A stretch of 26,507 bases of DNA from Cyanobacteria bacterium UBA3803 (GCA_002369055.1 DFEL01000066.1:1-26507), one strand, 5' to 3'. Shown: positions 1 to 7,794, numbered from the stretch's first letter. A program made the numbers and translations. The notes: a model not told the origin generated them from the letters alone.

Positions 1-478
1 ATGGATTAACAGAATTTACAAGTGTAATAGGATAATCTTCGGAAATTTTCCTTACAACTTCAAGTGCTTGGTCAAAATTACCTTGTATTGCAATAATTTC
101 TGCTCCATACATCATTGCTTGAGAAAGTTTCCCAAGTGCAATATAACCGTCAGGAATAAGCACATAAGTTTTCAGTCCTGCCTTTGCCCCGTAAGCTGCT
201 GCTGAAGCACTTGTATTACCTGTTGATGCACAAATTATCGCATTAGCACCTTCTTCTTTTGCTTTTGTAACCGCAAGTGTCATACCACGATCTTTAAAAC
301 TTCCTGTTGGGTTAGAGCCTTCAAATTTTAAATAGATTTCTGCATCAAGTTCAAGTTTTTTTGCCAAATTATCTGCTTTTATTAACGGCGTATTACCTTC
401 ATTTAAAGTAACAACCGGTGTATATTCATTAACAGGTAAATATTCTCTATATTTGTTTATAAGACCTTGATAATACAT
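1..478 (-). CDS. thrC: threonine synthase, 3' part cut by window edge
   Basis: The PLP-dependent enzyme converts O-phosphohomoserine to threonine, the last step of threonine synthesis in the cytoplasm. About 159 N-terminal residues are visible, starting MYYQGLINKY; the rest lies beyond position 1. The motif GSFKDRGM carries the lysine that binds PLP, and it is preceded by LNEGNTPL and followed by ASTGNTSAS, all in the order typical of the family. The ATG at 476-478 lies 18 nt downstream of the homoserine dehydrogenase stop, so the two are almost certainly cotranscribed as hom-thrC. A threonine dehydratase or another fold-type II enzyme is less likely given the motif set and the neighbour. Confidence 0.93.
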   Translation of the reverse strand, partial: MYYQGLINKYREYLPVNEYTPVVTLNEGNTPLIKADNLAKKLELDAEIYLKFEGSNPTGSFKDRGMTLAVTKAKEEGANAIICASTGNTSASAAAYGAKAGLKTYVLIPDGYIALGKLSQAMMYGAEIIAIQGNFDQALEVVRKISEDYPITLVNSVNP

Positions 479-496
479 ATTTAAAATCCTTCCAAT

Positions 497-1756
497 TTAT
501 TCTGCTACCCTTATTATACTGTCAACAGTACAATTTTTTAATTCTTCGACAACTTCTCTAATAAGTTTTTCTTGACATTTTTCGGTAATAACCGTAATTT
601 CCGCATTATTATTTTCAAAAACTTCTTTTTGAAGAATACTTGAAAGACTTATGTTTTTGTTTGCACAAATTGTACCTATTTTTGCAATAACACCAATTGC
701 GTTTGGTGCAGTAATAGAAATATAATATTTATTGAACGTATCTTCTATTTTAACGGGTATAGCATTGCTTTCATGCCTGCATCTCATCATAGGAAGGATA
801 TATTCATTTTTATTAATTTCTGAATTTATAGCAAGAATATCACCAACAACAGAACTTGCAGTCGGAAATTCTCCTGCACCTGCACCTGAAAGCACAACCG
901 TACCAACAGGATTTCCTGTAATTTCTATGGCATTTGTAACATAATTTATATGAGCAAGACTTGCATTTTTAGAAACGAGCATTGGATGAACTCTAACATC
1001 TGCTCTATCTTGCTCATCAATGGTTGCGGTTGCTATGAGTTTAATTTTATATCCCAATTCGTTGGCTTTTGCCATATCTTCTTTGCGAATTTTTGTAATA
1101 CCTTCACGGTAAACATTTTCAATTTTAACACGTTTACCAAAAGCAATTGTTGCAAGCGTTGTTATTTTATATGCCGCATCAAAACCCTCAACATCACCTG
1201 TTGGGTCAGTTTCAGCGTAACCCAATTCTTGTGCTTCTTTCAAAACTTCTTCGTAAGAAACACCGTCTGTATCCATTTTTGTAAGAATATAATTTGTTGT
1301 ACCGTTTAAAATAGCATGAATTTTATTAATTTTATTACCTGCAAGAATAGTTTTAATAGGCATAATAAGAGGTATTCCACCCGCAATGGCTGCTTCATAT
1401 AATATAACTTTGTTATGCTTTTCAGCAAGCGTGAATAGTTCTTCACCATGTTTTGCAAGTAACTCTTTATTAGCAGTTACAATGTGTTTTCCGTTTTTGA
1501 TTGCTTCCGTAAGCAGTTCATAAGCGGGATTAACACCACCCATAAGTTCAACAACAACATCAATATCAGGATTATTAACAATTTCCATAGAATTGTCAGT
1601 TAATAAAGATTTGTCTAACCCATCAATATTTCGAGGTTTGTCTAAATTTTTAACAGAAATTTTCACAATTTCAATGTTAGAAAAATTTTTAAGAGTTTTA
1701 AATACACCTGAACCAACTGTTCCTAAACCGATTATACCAATTTTTGTTTTATTCAT
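497..1756 (-). CDS. hom: homoserine dehydrogenase with ACT domain
   Basis: Reduces aspartate semialdehyde to homoserine with NAD(P)H, the branch point toward threonine and methionine. The 419-residue length is normal for the stand-alone (not aspartokinase-fused) bacterial form. The N-terminus has the Rossmann loop GLGTVGSG (about 10-17); the middle has TANKELLAKHG, NGTTNYILTKM and ETDPTGDVEG, and GAGAGEFPTASSVVGD follows near 290-305. The last 75 or so residues read as an ACT domain, which in this family usually mediates feedback by threonine. The ATG start has a good AAAGGTG ribosome site about 5 nt upstream. It is first in the hom-thrC unit; a promoter candidate lies at 1784-1812. Confidence 0.96.
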   Translation of the reverse strand: MNKTKIGIIGLGTVGSGVFKTLKNFSNIEIVKISVKNLDKPRNIDGLDKSLLTDNSMEIVNNPDIDVVVELMGGVNPAYELLTEAIKNGKHIVTANKELLAKHGEELFTLAEKHNKVILYEAAIAGGIPLIMPIKTILAGNKINKIHAILNGTTNYILTKMDTDGVSYEEVLKEAQELGYAETDPTGDVEGFDAAYKITTLATIAFGKRVKIENVYREGITKIRKEDMAKANELGYKIKLIATATIDEQDRADVRVHPMLVSKNASLAHINYVTNAIEITGNPVGTVVLSGAGAGEFPTASSVVGDILAINSEINKNEYILPMMRCRHESNAIPVKIEDTFNKYYISITAPNAIGVIAKIGTICANKNISLSSILQKEVFENNNAEITVITEKCQEKLIREVVEELKNCTVDSIIRVAE

Positions 1757-1783
1757 ATTACACCTTTAAATTTTTGTATTTTT

Positions 1784-1812
1784 ATTCTACACTATTGATA
1801 TAACAAGTGCAA
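1784..1812 (-). promoter_or_regulatory. sigma70-type promoter for hom-thrC
   Basis: On the minus strand TTGCAC (1807-1812) and TAGAAT (1784-1789) are separated by exactly 17 bp, about 30 nt upstream of the hom start codon. It overlaps a divergent promoter candidate for the tRNA-Thr locus, so the two may compete for polymerase. Confidence 0.55.
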
Positions 1813-1823
1813 ATTGTTACATA
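1795..1823 (+). promoter_or_regulatory. promoter candidate for the tRNA-Thr locus
   Basis: TTGATA (1795-1800) and TACATA (1818-1823) are separated by 17 bp on the plus strand. Transcription would start near 1830, at the first tRNA-like unit, about 180 nt upstream of the intact tRNA. If used, the primary transcript would contain both tRNA-derived units. Confidence 0.4.
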
Positions 1824-1827
1824 TTAA

Positions 1828-2006
1828 GCCGATGTAGCTCAGCTGCCCTAGACGAACTTGAGAGTCGAGTAAGATTGAAGTTCTACCGGCTGACAAATAA
1901 AAAACAAATGATATAAGCCGATGTAGCTCAGCCGCCCTAGACGAACTTGAGAGTCGAGTAAGATTGAAGCTCTACCGGCTGACAAATAAAAAATTAAATA
2001 GTATAA
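1828..2006 (+). repeat. two tandem tRNA-Thr-derived fold-back units
   Basis: Two nearly identical units start at 1828 and 1917, in register with the intact tRNA at 2007 (spacings 89 and 90 bp). Each begins with the first 15-18 nt of the downstream tRNA (GCCGATGTAGCTCAG). A spacer follows that is not in the tRNA and contains a small hairpin, ACTTGA-GAG-TCGAGT. Each unit then ends with CTACCGGCTGA, the inverse of the tRNA D-arm, and a tail beginning CAAATAAAAAA. The tRNA start and the inverted D-arm can pair. The units lack an anticodon arm, T-arm and acceptor 3' strand matching a tRNA, so they are not functional tRNAs. A 61-codon minus-strand reading frame across them (1848-2033) simply follows the repeat. 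Confidence 0.8.
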
Positions 2007-2079
2007 GCCGATGTAGCTCAGCCGGTAGAGCAACTCATTCGTAATGAGTAGGTCGCAGGTTCGAACCCCGTCATCGGCT
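2007..2079 (+). tRNA. tRNA-Thr(CGT)
   Basis: A complete 73-nt cloverleaf can be drawn. The acceptor stem GCCGATG/CATCGGC pairs fully, the D-stem is GCTC/GAGC, the anticodon stem is ACTCA/TGAGT with loop TTCGTAA (anticodon CGT, reading ACG threonine codons), and the T-loop is TTCGAAC. The discriminator base is T and the CCA end is not encoded. The T-stem GCAGG/CCCGT has an A-C mismatch at its middle pair and a G-T pair at its base. It is the only intact tRNA in the window and lies beside, but opposite to, the gene for the CCA-adding enzyme. Confidence 0.93.
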
Positions 2080-2087
2080 TTTTGTTT
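2064..2087 (+). repeat. direct repeat, copy 1 (tRNA-Thr 3' end)
   Basis: A 24-bp sequence covers part of the T-arm, the acceptor 3' strand and the first bases after the tRNA. It recurs exactly at 2246-2269. Duplication of a tRNA 3' end is what integrase-mediated insertion leaves behind, but here only 158 bp lie between the copies. Confidence 0.85.
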
Positions 2088-2115
2088 AGAAAATTATTTG
2101 TAAACAAAGGGGTGA

Positions 2116-2146
2116 GAACCACAAGACAAAAGTCTTGTCAAGGTTC
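2116..2146 (+). other. stable hairpin after tRNA-Thr
   Basis: GAACC (2116-2120) pairs with GGTTC (2142-2146), and CAAGAC (2122-2127) pairs with GTCTTG (2132-2137) around an AAAA loop. No T-run follows on the plus strand, so it is not a standard intrinsic terminator. Confidence 0.7.
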
Positions 2147-2152
2147 GAGCGG

Positions 2153-2238
2153 ATTTTTTGCAGAGTGCGTAGGACTTTTCTTTGATGTATGTTTACATAC
2201 GAAAAAGAAAATCCGAAGACACGTTTAATGCAAAAAAT
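2153..2238. repeat. long imperfect inverted repeat
   Basis: The outer arms ATTTTTTGCA (2153-2162) and TGCAAAAAAT (2229-2238) pair perfectly. The inner arms match imperfectly and centre on the palindrome GTATGT-TT-ACATAC (2187-2200). The whole forms an 86-nt hairpin between the tRNA and the copied tRNA 3' end. It contains no coding sequence that I can support; it could be a small MITE-like insertion or a structured RNA. Confidence 0.7.
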
Positions 2239-2245
2239 TCAAGAC

Positions 2246-2269
2246 AACCCCGTCATCGGCTTTTTGTTT
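2246..2269 (+). repeat. direct repeat, copy 2, overlapping the cca 3' end
   Basis: An exact copy of the 24 bp at the 3' end of tRNA-Thr. Its last 17 bases form the final codons and the stop of the minus-strand cca gene, so the C-terminal residues of that protein (about KTKSR) come from tRNA-derived DNA. Confidence 0.85.
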
Positions 2270-3668
2270 TTATTTTCACAAACTCTATCGCTTCGTCTTT
2301 GGTGCTTATGTTCCCATTGAATTGTTCTTCGTGAAGTTTTTCTATCAATTCGCCCAAATCAGAAGAAGGTTTTAAACCTGTTATTTGCATTATTTCTTCT
2401 CCTGACAACAGTTTCGGCAATGGTTTTAGTGTATCTTTAATTTTCAAATAATATCCCAAAAGTTCCTGCAAGCCTGAAATATTATTTTTAACCATTTCAT
2501 CAGTTACAGCCTTGCCCCTTGCTGATAATCTGTCTGACATTGCCAAGATAATATTATCTATAACATTTGGCGACATTTTTCTTATATATCTTAATTTAAC
2601 CTTGTCGCTTAATCCTTCTGTTGCAATAACATGCGATGGATATATATGATATTTTATCATATCTGATATATATTCAATCTGTTTTTTTGAAAATTTAAGT
2701 TTTCTCAAAATATTCGGACACATTTCCGCACCTATATATTCGTGCTTTATAAAACGATGTCTGCCCGTATCTTCTTCAATTGTCCAGCAACTAAATTTAC
2801 CTATATCATGCATAAAACCTGCCAGTTTTAAATGTGCAATACGTCTAAAGCCACCAAAATCAACAGTATCCAGATGATTTTTTACTTCTTTATTTGCAAT
2901 TTTATAAAAATTTTCAATTTGACGCACTGTTTCCATTGAATGACCAATCAATGGCAAATGATGATGAGTATTTGGCGGAACTTTTTTAACATCATTAAAA
3001 ATAGGCAGAATTTCGCACAAAAGTCCGCATTCATCCAAATTTTGTAAAGCCTTAACTGTATATTCTCCATCAAATAATTTCATTAATTCGTACTGAACAC
3101 GCTCTATTGCAGGATTATTTATTAACTTATAGTGCTTTTTTACAATCTCTTTTAAGTTTTCATCAATTTCAAACCCTGTTGTTGCTTGAAATCTAAATAT
3201 TCTTAGTAAACGAAGTGAATCATCAACTAAATTTTGCTCAGAAATTATATTTATTTTTGAATTTTCTAAATCTCTAAATCCTTCAAAAAGGTCGATAAAT
3301 TTACTATCTTTTAAATCAAATGCAATAGCATTCATTCTCAAATCTCGCCTTGCCAAATCTTTTTGCAAATCATTTTCTATCGGATTTGTTATATCAATAA
3401 AATTAACCTTGTCTTTTAATACCAAACGATAAATTTTATTTTCTTCATCCAACGGTATAAATGTTGCATCAAATTTTTTAGCAAGTTCCTGAGAAAATAT
3501 TTTTGCATCTTTATCAACAACAATAATATCTTTGTCAAAATTACTTTTTCCCAGACAAAAATCTCTGATAACCCCACCAACAAGTAAAACTCTTGTATCT
3601 TTTGCAAAATTTTTAATTTTTTTTACTAAATCATCTTCAAGTATTCTATTTACTATTGTTGAATTCAT
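2253..3668 (-). CDS. cca: CCA tRNA nucleotidyltransferase / poly(A) polymerase family, with HD domain
   Basis: Adds or repairs the 3' CCA of tRNAs; relatives of this class can instead add poly(A), and sequence alone does not decide. The head domain has VGGVIRDFCLGK and FDKDIIVV (class II nucleotidyltransferase with paired aspartates), followed by ARRDLRMNA, the usual flexible-loop motif. A C-terminal HD domain shows HDIGKFS near residues 275-300. I chose the ATG at 3668 (MNSTIVNRIL, 471 aa) over a TTG eight codons upstream. It overlaps the rsmE end by 23 nt, which suggests translational coupling. It is the last gene of the long operon. Its stop lies inside a copied piece of tRNA-Thr. The tRNA next door lacks an encoded CCA, consistent with need for this enzyme. 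Confidence 0.88.
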   Translation of the reverse strand: MNSTIVNRILEDDLVKKIKNFAKDTRVLLVGGVIRDFCLGKSNFDKDIIVVDKDAKIFSQELAKKFDATFIPLDEENKIYRLVLKDKVNFIDITNPIENDLQKDLARRDLRMNAIAFDLKDSKFIDLFEGFRDLENSKINIISEQNLVDDSLRLLRIFRFQATTGFEIDENLKEIVKKHYKLINNPAIERVQYELMKLFDGEYTVKALQNLDECGLLCEILPIFNDVKKVPPNTHHHLPLIGHSMETVRQIENFYKIANKEVKNHLDTVDFGGFRRIAHLKLAGFMHDIGKFSCWTIEEDTGRHRFIKHEYIGAEMCPNILRKLKFSKKQIEYISDMIKYHIYPSHVIATEGLSDKVKLRYIRKMSPNVIDNIILAMSDRLSARGKAVTDEMVKNNISGLQELLGYYLKIKDTLKPLPKLLSGEEIMQITGLKPSSDLGELIEKLHEEQFNGNISTKDEAIEFVKIKTKSR

Positions 3669-4386
3669 AAATAATATTTCCAAGACCGACAATAACTGCC
3701 GTTTCTGCCTTCAAAATTAAATCTCCAAGTGATAACATTATAATATCACTTTTTGCAAACAAATCAAACTCTCTTTTTGTAAAACCACCTTCTGCACCAA
3801 CAATAACAAGTATTTTTTCCTTTGGTTTAATCGGATTTTCTGTTAGGTATTCTTTCATTGAAAGTTTATAATCTCTTTCACAAAATGCAATTATTCGATT
3901 AAATTCTTTCGTATTTATAATGTTTTCTAATGTTGTAAGCTCAAAACATTTAGGAATATCTGCTCTTTCACATTGTTTTGAAGCTTCATACATAGTTCGC
4001 TGCCATTTTGGAATTTTCTTTTCGATTACGTTTTTTGCGACAACACAGTTATCCGTATAAACAGGATAAACACCTTTAACACCCAGTTCAGTTGCTTTTT
4101 CAATAATCATAGTTTGAAAATCACTTCTTAACGGTGCCTGTGCAAGATATAAATCAAATTTTAATTCGTTGTCTGACGGATATTTTTTTTCAATAATAAC
4201 ATTTATTGAATTTCCGGTAATTTCTTTTATTTTACCTTCATATCTGATTCTATTCTCGTCAATAAGTTTTATATTTTCACCAATTTTAGCACGCAAAGAC
4301 CTTGCAATATGCTGATAATTCTCTTTATCATTAATTATTACAAGGTCATTTTCTATATTTTTTGTACTTATGAAAAAATGTGGCAT
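3646..4386 (-). CDS. rsmE: 16S rRNA (uracil-1498-N3)-methyltransferase RsmE
   Basis: A SPOUT-class methyltransferase that methylates U1498 of 16S rRNA using S-adenosylmethionine. The 246-residue length fits the family. An N-terminal PUA-like part (1-70) precedes the knot domain. Family signatures are AQAPLRSDFQTMIIEKATELGV, broken here only by family-typical variation, then IVGAEGGFTKREFD and LSLGDLILKAETA near the C-terminus, which form the SAM-binding trefoil knot. It starts with ATG 1 nt after the pentapeptide-repeat gene's stop and overlaps cca downstream, so it is embedded in the operon. With cca it forms an RNA-modification tail behind signalling genes. Confidence 0.93.
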   Translation of the reverse strand: MPHFFISTKNIENDLVIINDKENYQHIARSLRAKIGENIKLIDENRIRYEGKIKEITGNSINVIIEKKYPSDNELKFDLYLAQAPLRSDFQTMIIEKATELGVKGVYPVYTDNCVVAKNVIEKKIPKWQRTMYEASKQCERADIPKCFELTTLENIINTKEFNRIIAFCERDYKLSMKEYLTENPIKPKEKILVIVGAEGGFTKREFDLFAKSDIIMLSLGDLILKAETAVIVGLGNIIYEFNNSK

Positions 4387-4387
4387 A

Positions 4388-4921
4388 TTAATAATCTAAA
4401 GGTGTTGAATCTTCATCATCTTTTAAAGAAGACAAATCATCATTATAAGTTGCATCAAAATCTTCAGGAAGCATGTCCTGTTCCGGCCATACTGTTTCTT
4501 CATCAAAACGACAAGCACTCATATTTACGGCTGTCGTAAAATCTGAATTTTGCAAATCACTTTCTTCAAAAATACAACCTGCCATATCTGCATCGTTGAA
4601 GTTACAATAATTTACGGCTGCATAAGAAAAATCAGCACCCGGTAAAATCGCATCAGTAAAATCACATTCAACTAAATTTGAACGTGTAAAATCAACAGAT
4701 GTTAAATCACAATTTTGAAATTTAACCTCAGTTAAATGAGAATCTGCAAAGGAACTTGAATTTAAATCAACGTCAGTAAAATCAACACCTGTTAATACAA
4801 TGTTTGAAAAATCAACTTCACTTAAATCAACTTCTTCGTCTTGATTTTGTTTCCAAGAATTAAATTCTTCAGGGTTTTCTTGCACTAAAGTAACTAACTC
4901 GTCTTTTGTGTAATTGCTCAT
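4388..4921 (-). CDS. pentapeptide-repeat protein
   Basis: A 177-residue acidic protein. Residues about 35-140 are a run of five-residue repeats of the A(D/N)LXX kind, for example VDFTD VDLNS SSFAD SHLTE, with F or L at each central position. Such repeats fold as a right-handed quadrilateral beta helix. The flanks are an N-terminal stretch rich in charged residues and an acidic C-terminal tail. No signal peptide or membrane segment is seen. Functions in the family vary (gyrase-protecting DNA mimics, scaffolds), and nothing here singles one out. An AAGGAG site lies 13 nt before the ATG. It sits 24 nt after a response regulator gene and 1 nt before rsmE. Confidence 0.9.
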   Translation of the reverse strand: MSNYTKDELVTLVQENPEEFNSWKQNQDEEVDLSEVDFSNIVLTGVDFTDVDLNSSSFADSHLTEVKFQNCDLTSVDFTRSNLVECDFTDAILPGADFSYAAVNYCNFNDADMAGCIFEESDLQNSDFTTAVNMSACRFDEETVWPEQDMLPEDFDATYNDDLSSLKDDEDSTPLDY

Positions 4922-4945
4922 TTTTTTTGTTTGTCTCCTTTATAT

Positions 4946-5575
4946 TTATTCCTCAATTAATTTTAATTGCATACCTAAAAGTACCGCTTGTGTTCGATTT
5001 GATACCTTTAGTTTTCTGAAAACACTATTCAAATGCGTTTTTACCGTAACTTCTCTTAAAATAAGTTTTTCAGCAATATCATGATTACTTGCACCCTTAG
5101 CAACAAGAGATAAAATTTCTTTTTCACGCTGCGTAAGAGTTTCAACCGGCTCATCCGATGAAAAAGATATATCAACAGATTTTGCTTCTTTTTTATTCCA
5201 ATTAGAACGTCTTAAAACAGCCTCTATCCTCGCAAGTAAATTTGGTAAAACAAACGGTTTTACAATATAATCATCAGCCCCAATTTTTAATCCTGAAACT
5301 ATTTTCTGTTCTTCACTTACGGCCGTTATCATTATTACAGGCAAAGTTTTTGTTTTTTCGGTTGTTCTTATAGTTTTTAATGTATCCCAACCATTCATAT
5401 TTGGCATCATTACATCTAAAAGAACTAAATGTATGTTATCGGCATCTTTTGATAAGATTTTTAATGCCTGAATACCATCTGTTGCAACAGCAACTTCGTA
5501 TCCATACATCGGAAGAGCATCTGCCAAATATTTTGGATTATCATCTACTATTAAAATTTTTGCCAATTCTGTCAT
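4946..5575 (-). CDS. response regulator, receiver plus LuxR-type HTH
   Basis: A two-component response regulator that is presumably a transcription factor. The receiver (about 5-122) has the acidic pair D11-D12, phosphoacceptor D54 in LLDVMMPNMNGW, and the lysine in YIVKPF. The C-terminal domain (about 145-205) starts LTQREKEILSLVAKGASN and has VTVKTHLNSVFRKL, the LuxR/NarL DNA-recognition helix. The receiver looks more like OmpR-type receivers than the NarL-type receiver encoded just upstream, so the pair are not recent duplicates. It starts 9 nt after the preceding regulator with an AAGG site. No histidine kinase gene is near, so its phosphodonor is unknown. Confidence 0.93.
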   Translation of the reverse strand: MTELAKILIVDDNPKYLADALPMYGYEVAVATDGIQALKILSKDADNIHLVLLDVMMPNMNGWDTLKTIRTTEKTKTLPVIMITAVSEEQKIVSGLKIGADDYIVKPFVLPNLLARIEAVLRRSNWNKKEAKSVDISFSSDEPVETLTQREKEILSLVAKGASNHDIAEKLILREVTVKTHLNSVFRKLKVSNRTQAVLLGMQLKLIEE

Positions 5576-5584
5576 ATATAAACC

Positions 5585-6241
5585 TTAAACAATGTTATTT
5601 TTAATTGCTTTTAATGCTGCTTGAAGTCTGTCATTTACCTCAAGTTTTTGCAAAATACTCGCAACATGAACTTTAATTGTATTTATACTTAAAGAAAGTT
5701 CTTGTGTTATATCAGTGTTGCTATAACCTTCCGTAATTAATTTCAATATTTGCATTTCTCTTGCAGTAAGATTATAATCTGTTTTTACAGGTGTAACCTC
5801 ATTCACTTGGTGGGTTGTTGCAGCCTTTAACACAACATGAGAAATTGCGGGATCAAACCAAGCCGCACCATCCAAAACAGATTGCACAACAGTTACAAGT
5901 TTTTGCGGATTAATTTCTTTTGAACAATAAGCGTTTGCACCGGCCTTAATACTGTCAAGAACTTCTTTTTCGTCATTATGAGATGTTAATATAACAATTT
6001 TTACATCCATATTCATTGAATGAATAACACCTGTTGCCTCAATACCGTTCATATTTGGCAAACCTAAATCCATTATAATCAAATCTATTTTATTTTCTTT
6101 AAATATTTGAATACCTGCCTCAGCAGAATCTGCCTCATATAAATTTTCTACAAAATCAGCACCGTCAAATGCTGTTTTTAACGCAAAACGAGTTAGTTCA
6201 TGGTCTTCTATTATTAATAAATTGCTTTTTTTTAACGTCAT
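5585..6241 (-). CDS. NarL/FixJ-family response regulator
   Basis: A receiver plus LuxR-type HTH transcription factor of 218 residues. The acidic pair is E12-D13, the phosphoacceptor is D58 in IIMDLGLPNMNG, and the receiver ends near residue 130. The C-terminus has LTAREMQILKLITEGYSN and INTIKVHVASILQKL, the recognition helix. I chose the ATG at 6239-6241 (MTLKKSN). It overlaps the stop of the preceding TPR gene as ATGA, a classic coupling arrangement; a longer reading frame would need a TTG at 6274. It sits between the exported TPR protein and a second response regulator. The partner kinase is not in the window. Confidence 0.93.
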   Translation of the reverse strand: MTLKKSNLLIIEDHELTRFALKTAFDGADFVENLYEADSAEAGIQIFKENKIDLIIMDLGLPNMNGIEATGVIHSMNMDVKIVILTSHNDEKEVLDSIKAGANAYCSKEINPQKLVTVVQSVLDGAAWFDPAISHVVLKAATTHQVNEVTPVKTDYNLTAREMQILKLITEGYSNTDITQELSLSINTIKVHVASILQKLEVNDRLQAALKAIKNNIV

Positions 6242-7794
6242 AATAAACTTAATTCTTTCTTTGCTTCTGTACAATTAGGATTCAATTTCAAACATTTTTT
6301 AAAAAACATCGCCGCAGTCATCATGTCATCTTTATTTTTGTATATCAAGCCTTGATAATAGTAATATCTAAAATCATTTTGATCAATATAAAAGGCAGTA
6401 GACAGATAGTCTTGGGCGAGATTAAAATTATCTCTTGAAAGTTCATACCTTGCAAGTCCAATCCAAGCGTCTATATACATAATATTAAGTGCTAAAGCCT
6501 TTTTTAAATATGCAAGTTGTTTAAATGGTTCTGTCATTGCAACATTATAATATGCTTCATATTCTATTGAAGATTTTTTTAATACGTTTTCAAACAATTC
6601 TTTTGATTTTTTTTCTTCACCTAATTTTTGAAGTGTTTTTGCTACTTTTACGCTTGCATGAAGCTGAGTTGCTCTATCTTGTTCGGCTTTTTTATAATTT
6701 TTTAAAGCCTTTTTATAGTTTTTTGAAAGGTAGTTAATGTTACCTAAAACTAAATTCGCTTGAGCATTATTACTATCTTTTCTCAATGCTCTTTCTGCTG
6801 AATCCTTTGCCTTTTCATACTCTTGCATTGCAAGATATACATTACTCAAAGATGCATTAATTTTTGCATTAAACGATTTATTTTTACCTATTGCACCTTG
6901 CAATGTTTTTACTGCTTTTGTATAATCACCTTCGTAAAAATAATAATTACCTAAATGATAATTTCTTTCCCAATCCTTTTTGGCATTTTTATATAAAACA
7001 TATTGTTCTATTGAATTAACACGCCTTAGAAGCTCTGCTTCGGTTAAATCTTCTTTTTTTATTTGATTAACAACTTTCAATGCATCTTGCGGTTTCATAC
7101 TGTTTGCAAAAATTTGTGCTTGTAATATTTTATAATTTATATTTTGTGGATTTTGTGTAACAGCAACTTGTATATATTGCTTTGCTATCGGCAATCGGTT
7201 CGCTTTATATGCAGCAAGTGCCAAAATATAATTTGCATAATCAAAATTTTCAAGTAAATCATTATTTAGCATTAATTCATCCATAGTTTCTTTACTTTGA
7301 TCATTGAACATTATGTTTGAATATGCTTCTGCAAGATAAATTTCTTCATTGTAAGGAAGTCTTGTTTTTGGATAAAAGAATTTTTCATAATTTTTAATAT
7401 GATTGCTTGTAATATCAGTATCACTCATTTTTTTGCTTGCTAAACTTGACAGATAAAACAATCCGTATTCAGCCAGTTTATTTGCCATTAAAGTATAGCC
7501 AAAATCATTTGTATCAATATTATCCAATACGAACTTATAATCATCATAAGCCGTACTTACATTACTTTGTTTAAATTTATCTGTTGCTCTTATAAAATCA
7601 CTAAAAGCTTCCATTTGCGATATTACAACATTAAAATTAACTGAAAGTTGCGTAACCTTCATTGACGGATCAAGCAAATCAATTGTTAGTTCATCAAAAT
7701 CTTTGTAGGTTGATATGGGTTTATCTTCCTTTGCTATTGAGATTTGCGTCGCAAATAAAAATATAATAAGTGTTACTATGCACTTTTTAATCAT
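6238..7794 (-). CDS. exported tetratricopeptide-repeat protein
   Basis: A 518-residue protein with an N-terminal signal peptide (MIKKC, a hydrophobic core to about residue 19, then a likely cut after SIA near 21). It is probably periplasmic or surface exposed. The C-terminal two thirds is a run of TPR units, for example GNYYFYEGDYTKAVKTLQGA, NASLSNVYLAMQEYEKAKD, ANLVLGNINYLSKNYKKAL and YYYQGLIYKNKDDMMTAAMF. TPRs mediate protein contacts, so a scaffold or sensor role is likely but the partner is unknown. The ATG at 7794 with an AAGGAT site is preferred over a TTG at 7812, and it overlaps the HD-GYP gene end by 8 nt. It lies between a c-di-GMP-type enzyme and two regulators. Confidence 0.88.
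   Translation of the reverse strand: MIKKCIVTLIIFLFATQISIAKEDKPISTYKDFDELTIDLLDPSMKVTQLSVNFNVVISQMEAFSDFIRATDKFKQSNVSTAYDDYKFVLDNIDTNDFGYTLMANKLAEYGLFYLSSLASKKMSDTDITSNHIKNYEKFFYPKTRLPYNEEIYLAEAYSNIMFNDQSKETMDELMLNNDLLENFDYANYILALAAYKANRLPIAKQYIQVAVTQNPQNINYKILQAQIFANSMKPQDALKVVNQIKKEDLTEAELLRRVNSIEQYVLYKNAKKDWERNYHLGNYYFYEGDYTKAVKTLQGAIGKNKSFNAKINASLSNVYLAMQEYEKAKDSAERALRKDSNNAQANLVLGNINYLSKNYKKALKNYKKAEQDRATQLHASVKVAKTLQKLGEEKKSKELFENVLKKSSIEYEAYYNVAMTEPFKQLAYLKKALALNIMYIDAWIGLARYELSRDNFNLAQDYLSTAFYIDQNDFRYYYYQGLIYKNKDDMMTAAMFFKKCLKLNPNCTEAKKELSLL

Noticed and set aside
950..1309. A 119-codon plus-strand reading frame rich in Cys and Phe inside hom
   Set aside because: It is the antisense shadow of a well-supported gene with all family motifs.
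1828..2006. CRISPR array
   Set aside because: Only two units, spacing equals tRNA spacing, the units repeat along their whole length, and no cas gene is near.
1848..2033. A 61-codon minus-strand reading frame with an internal repeat
   Set aside because: It exactly tracks the tRNA-derived units and the tRNA itself; the protein repeat is a by-product of the DNA repeat.
3669..3692. TTG start eight codons upstream for cca
   Set aside because: The ATG at 3668 fits the family start and gives a short overlap with rsmE; TTG starts are rarer.
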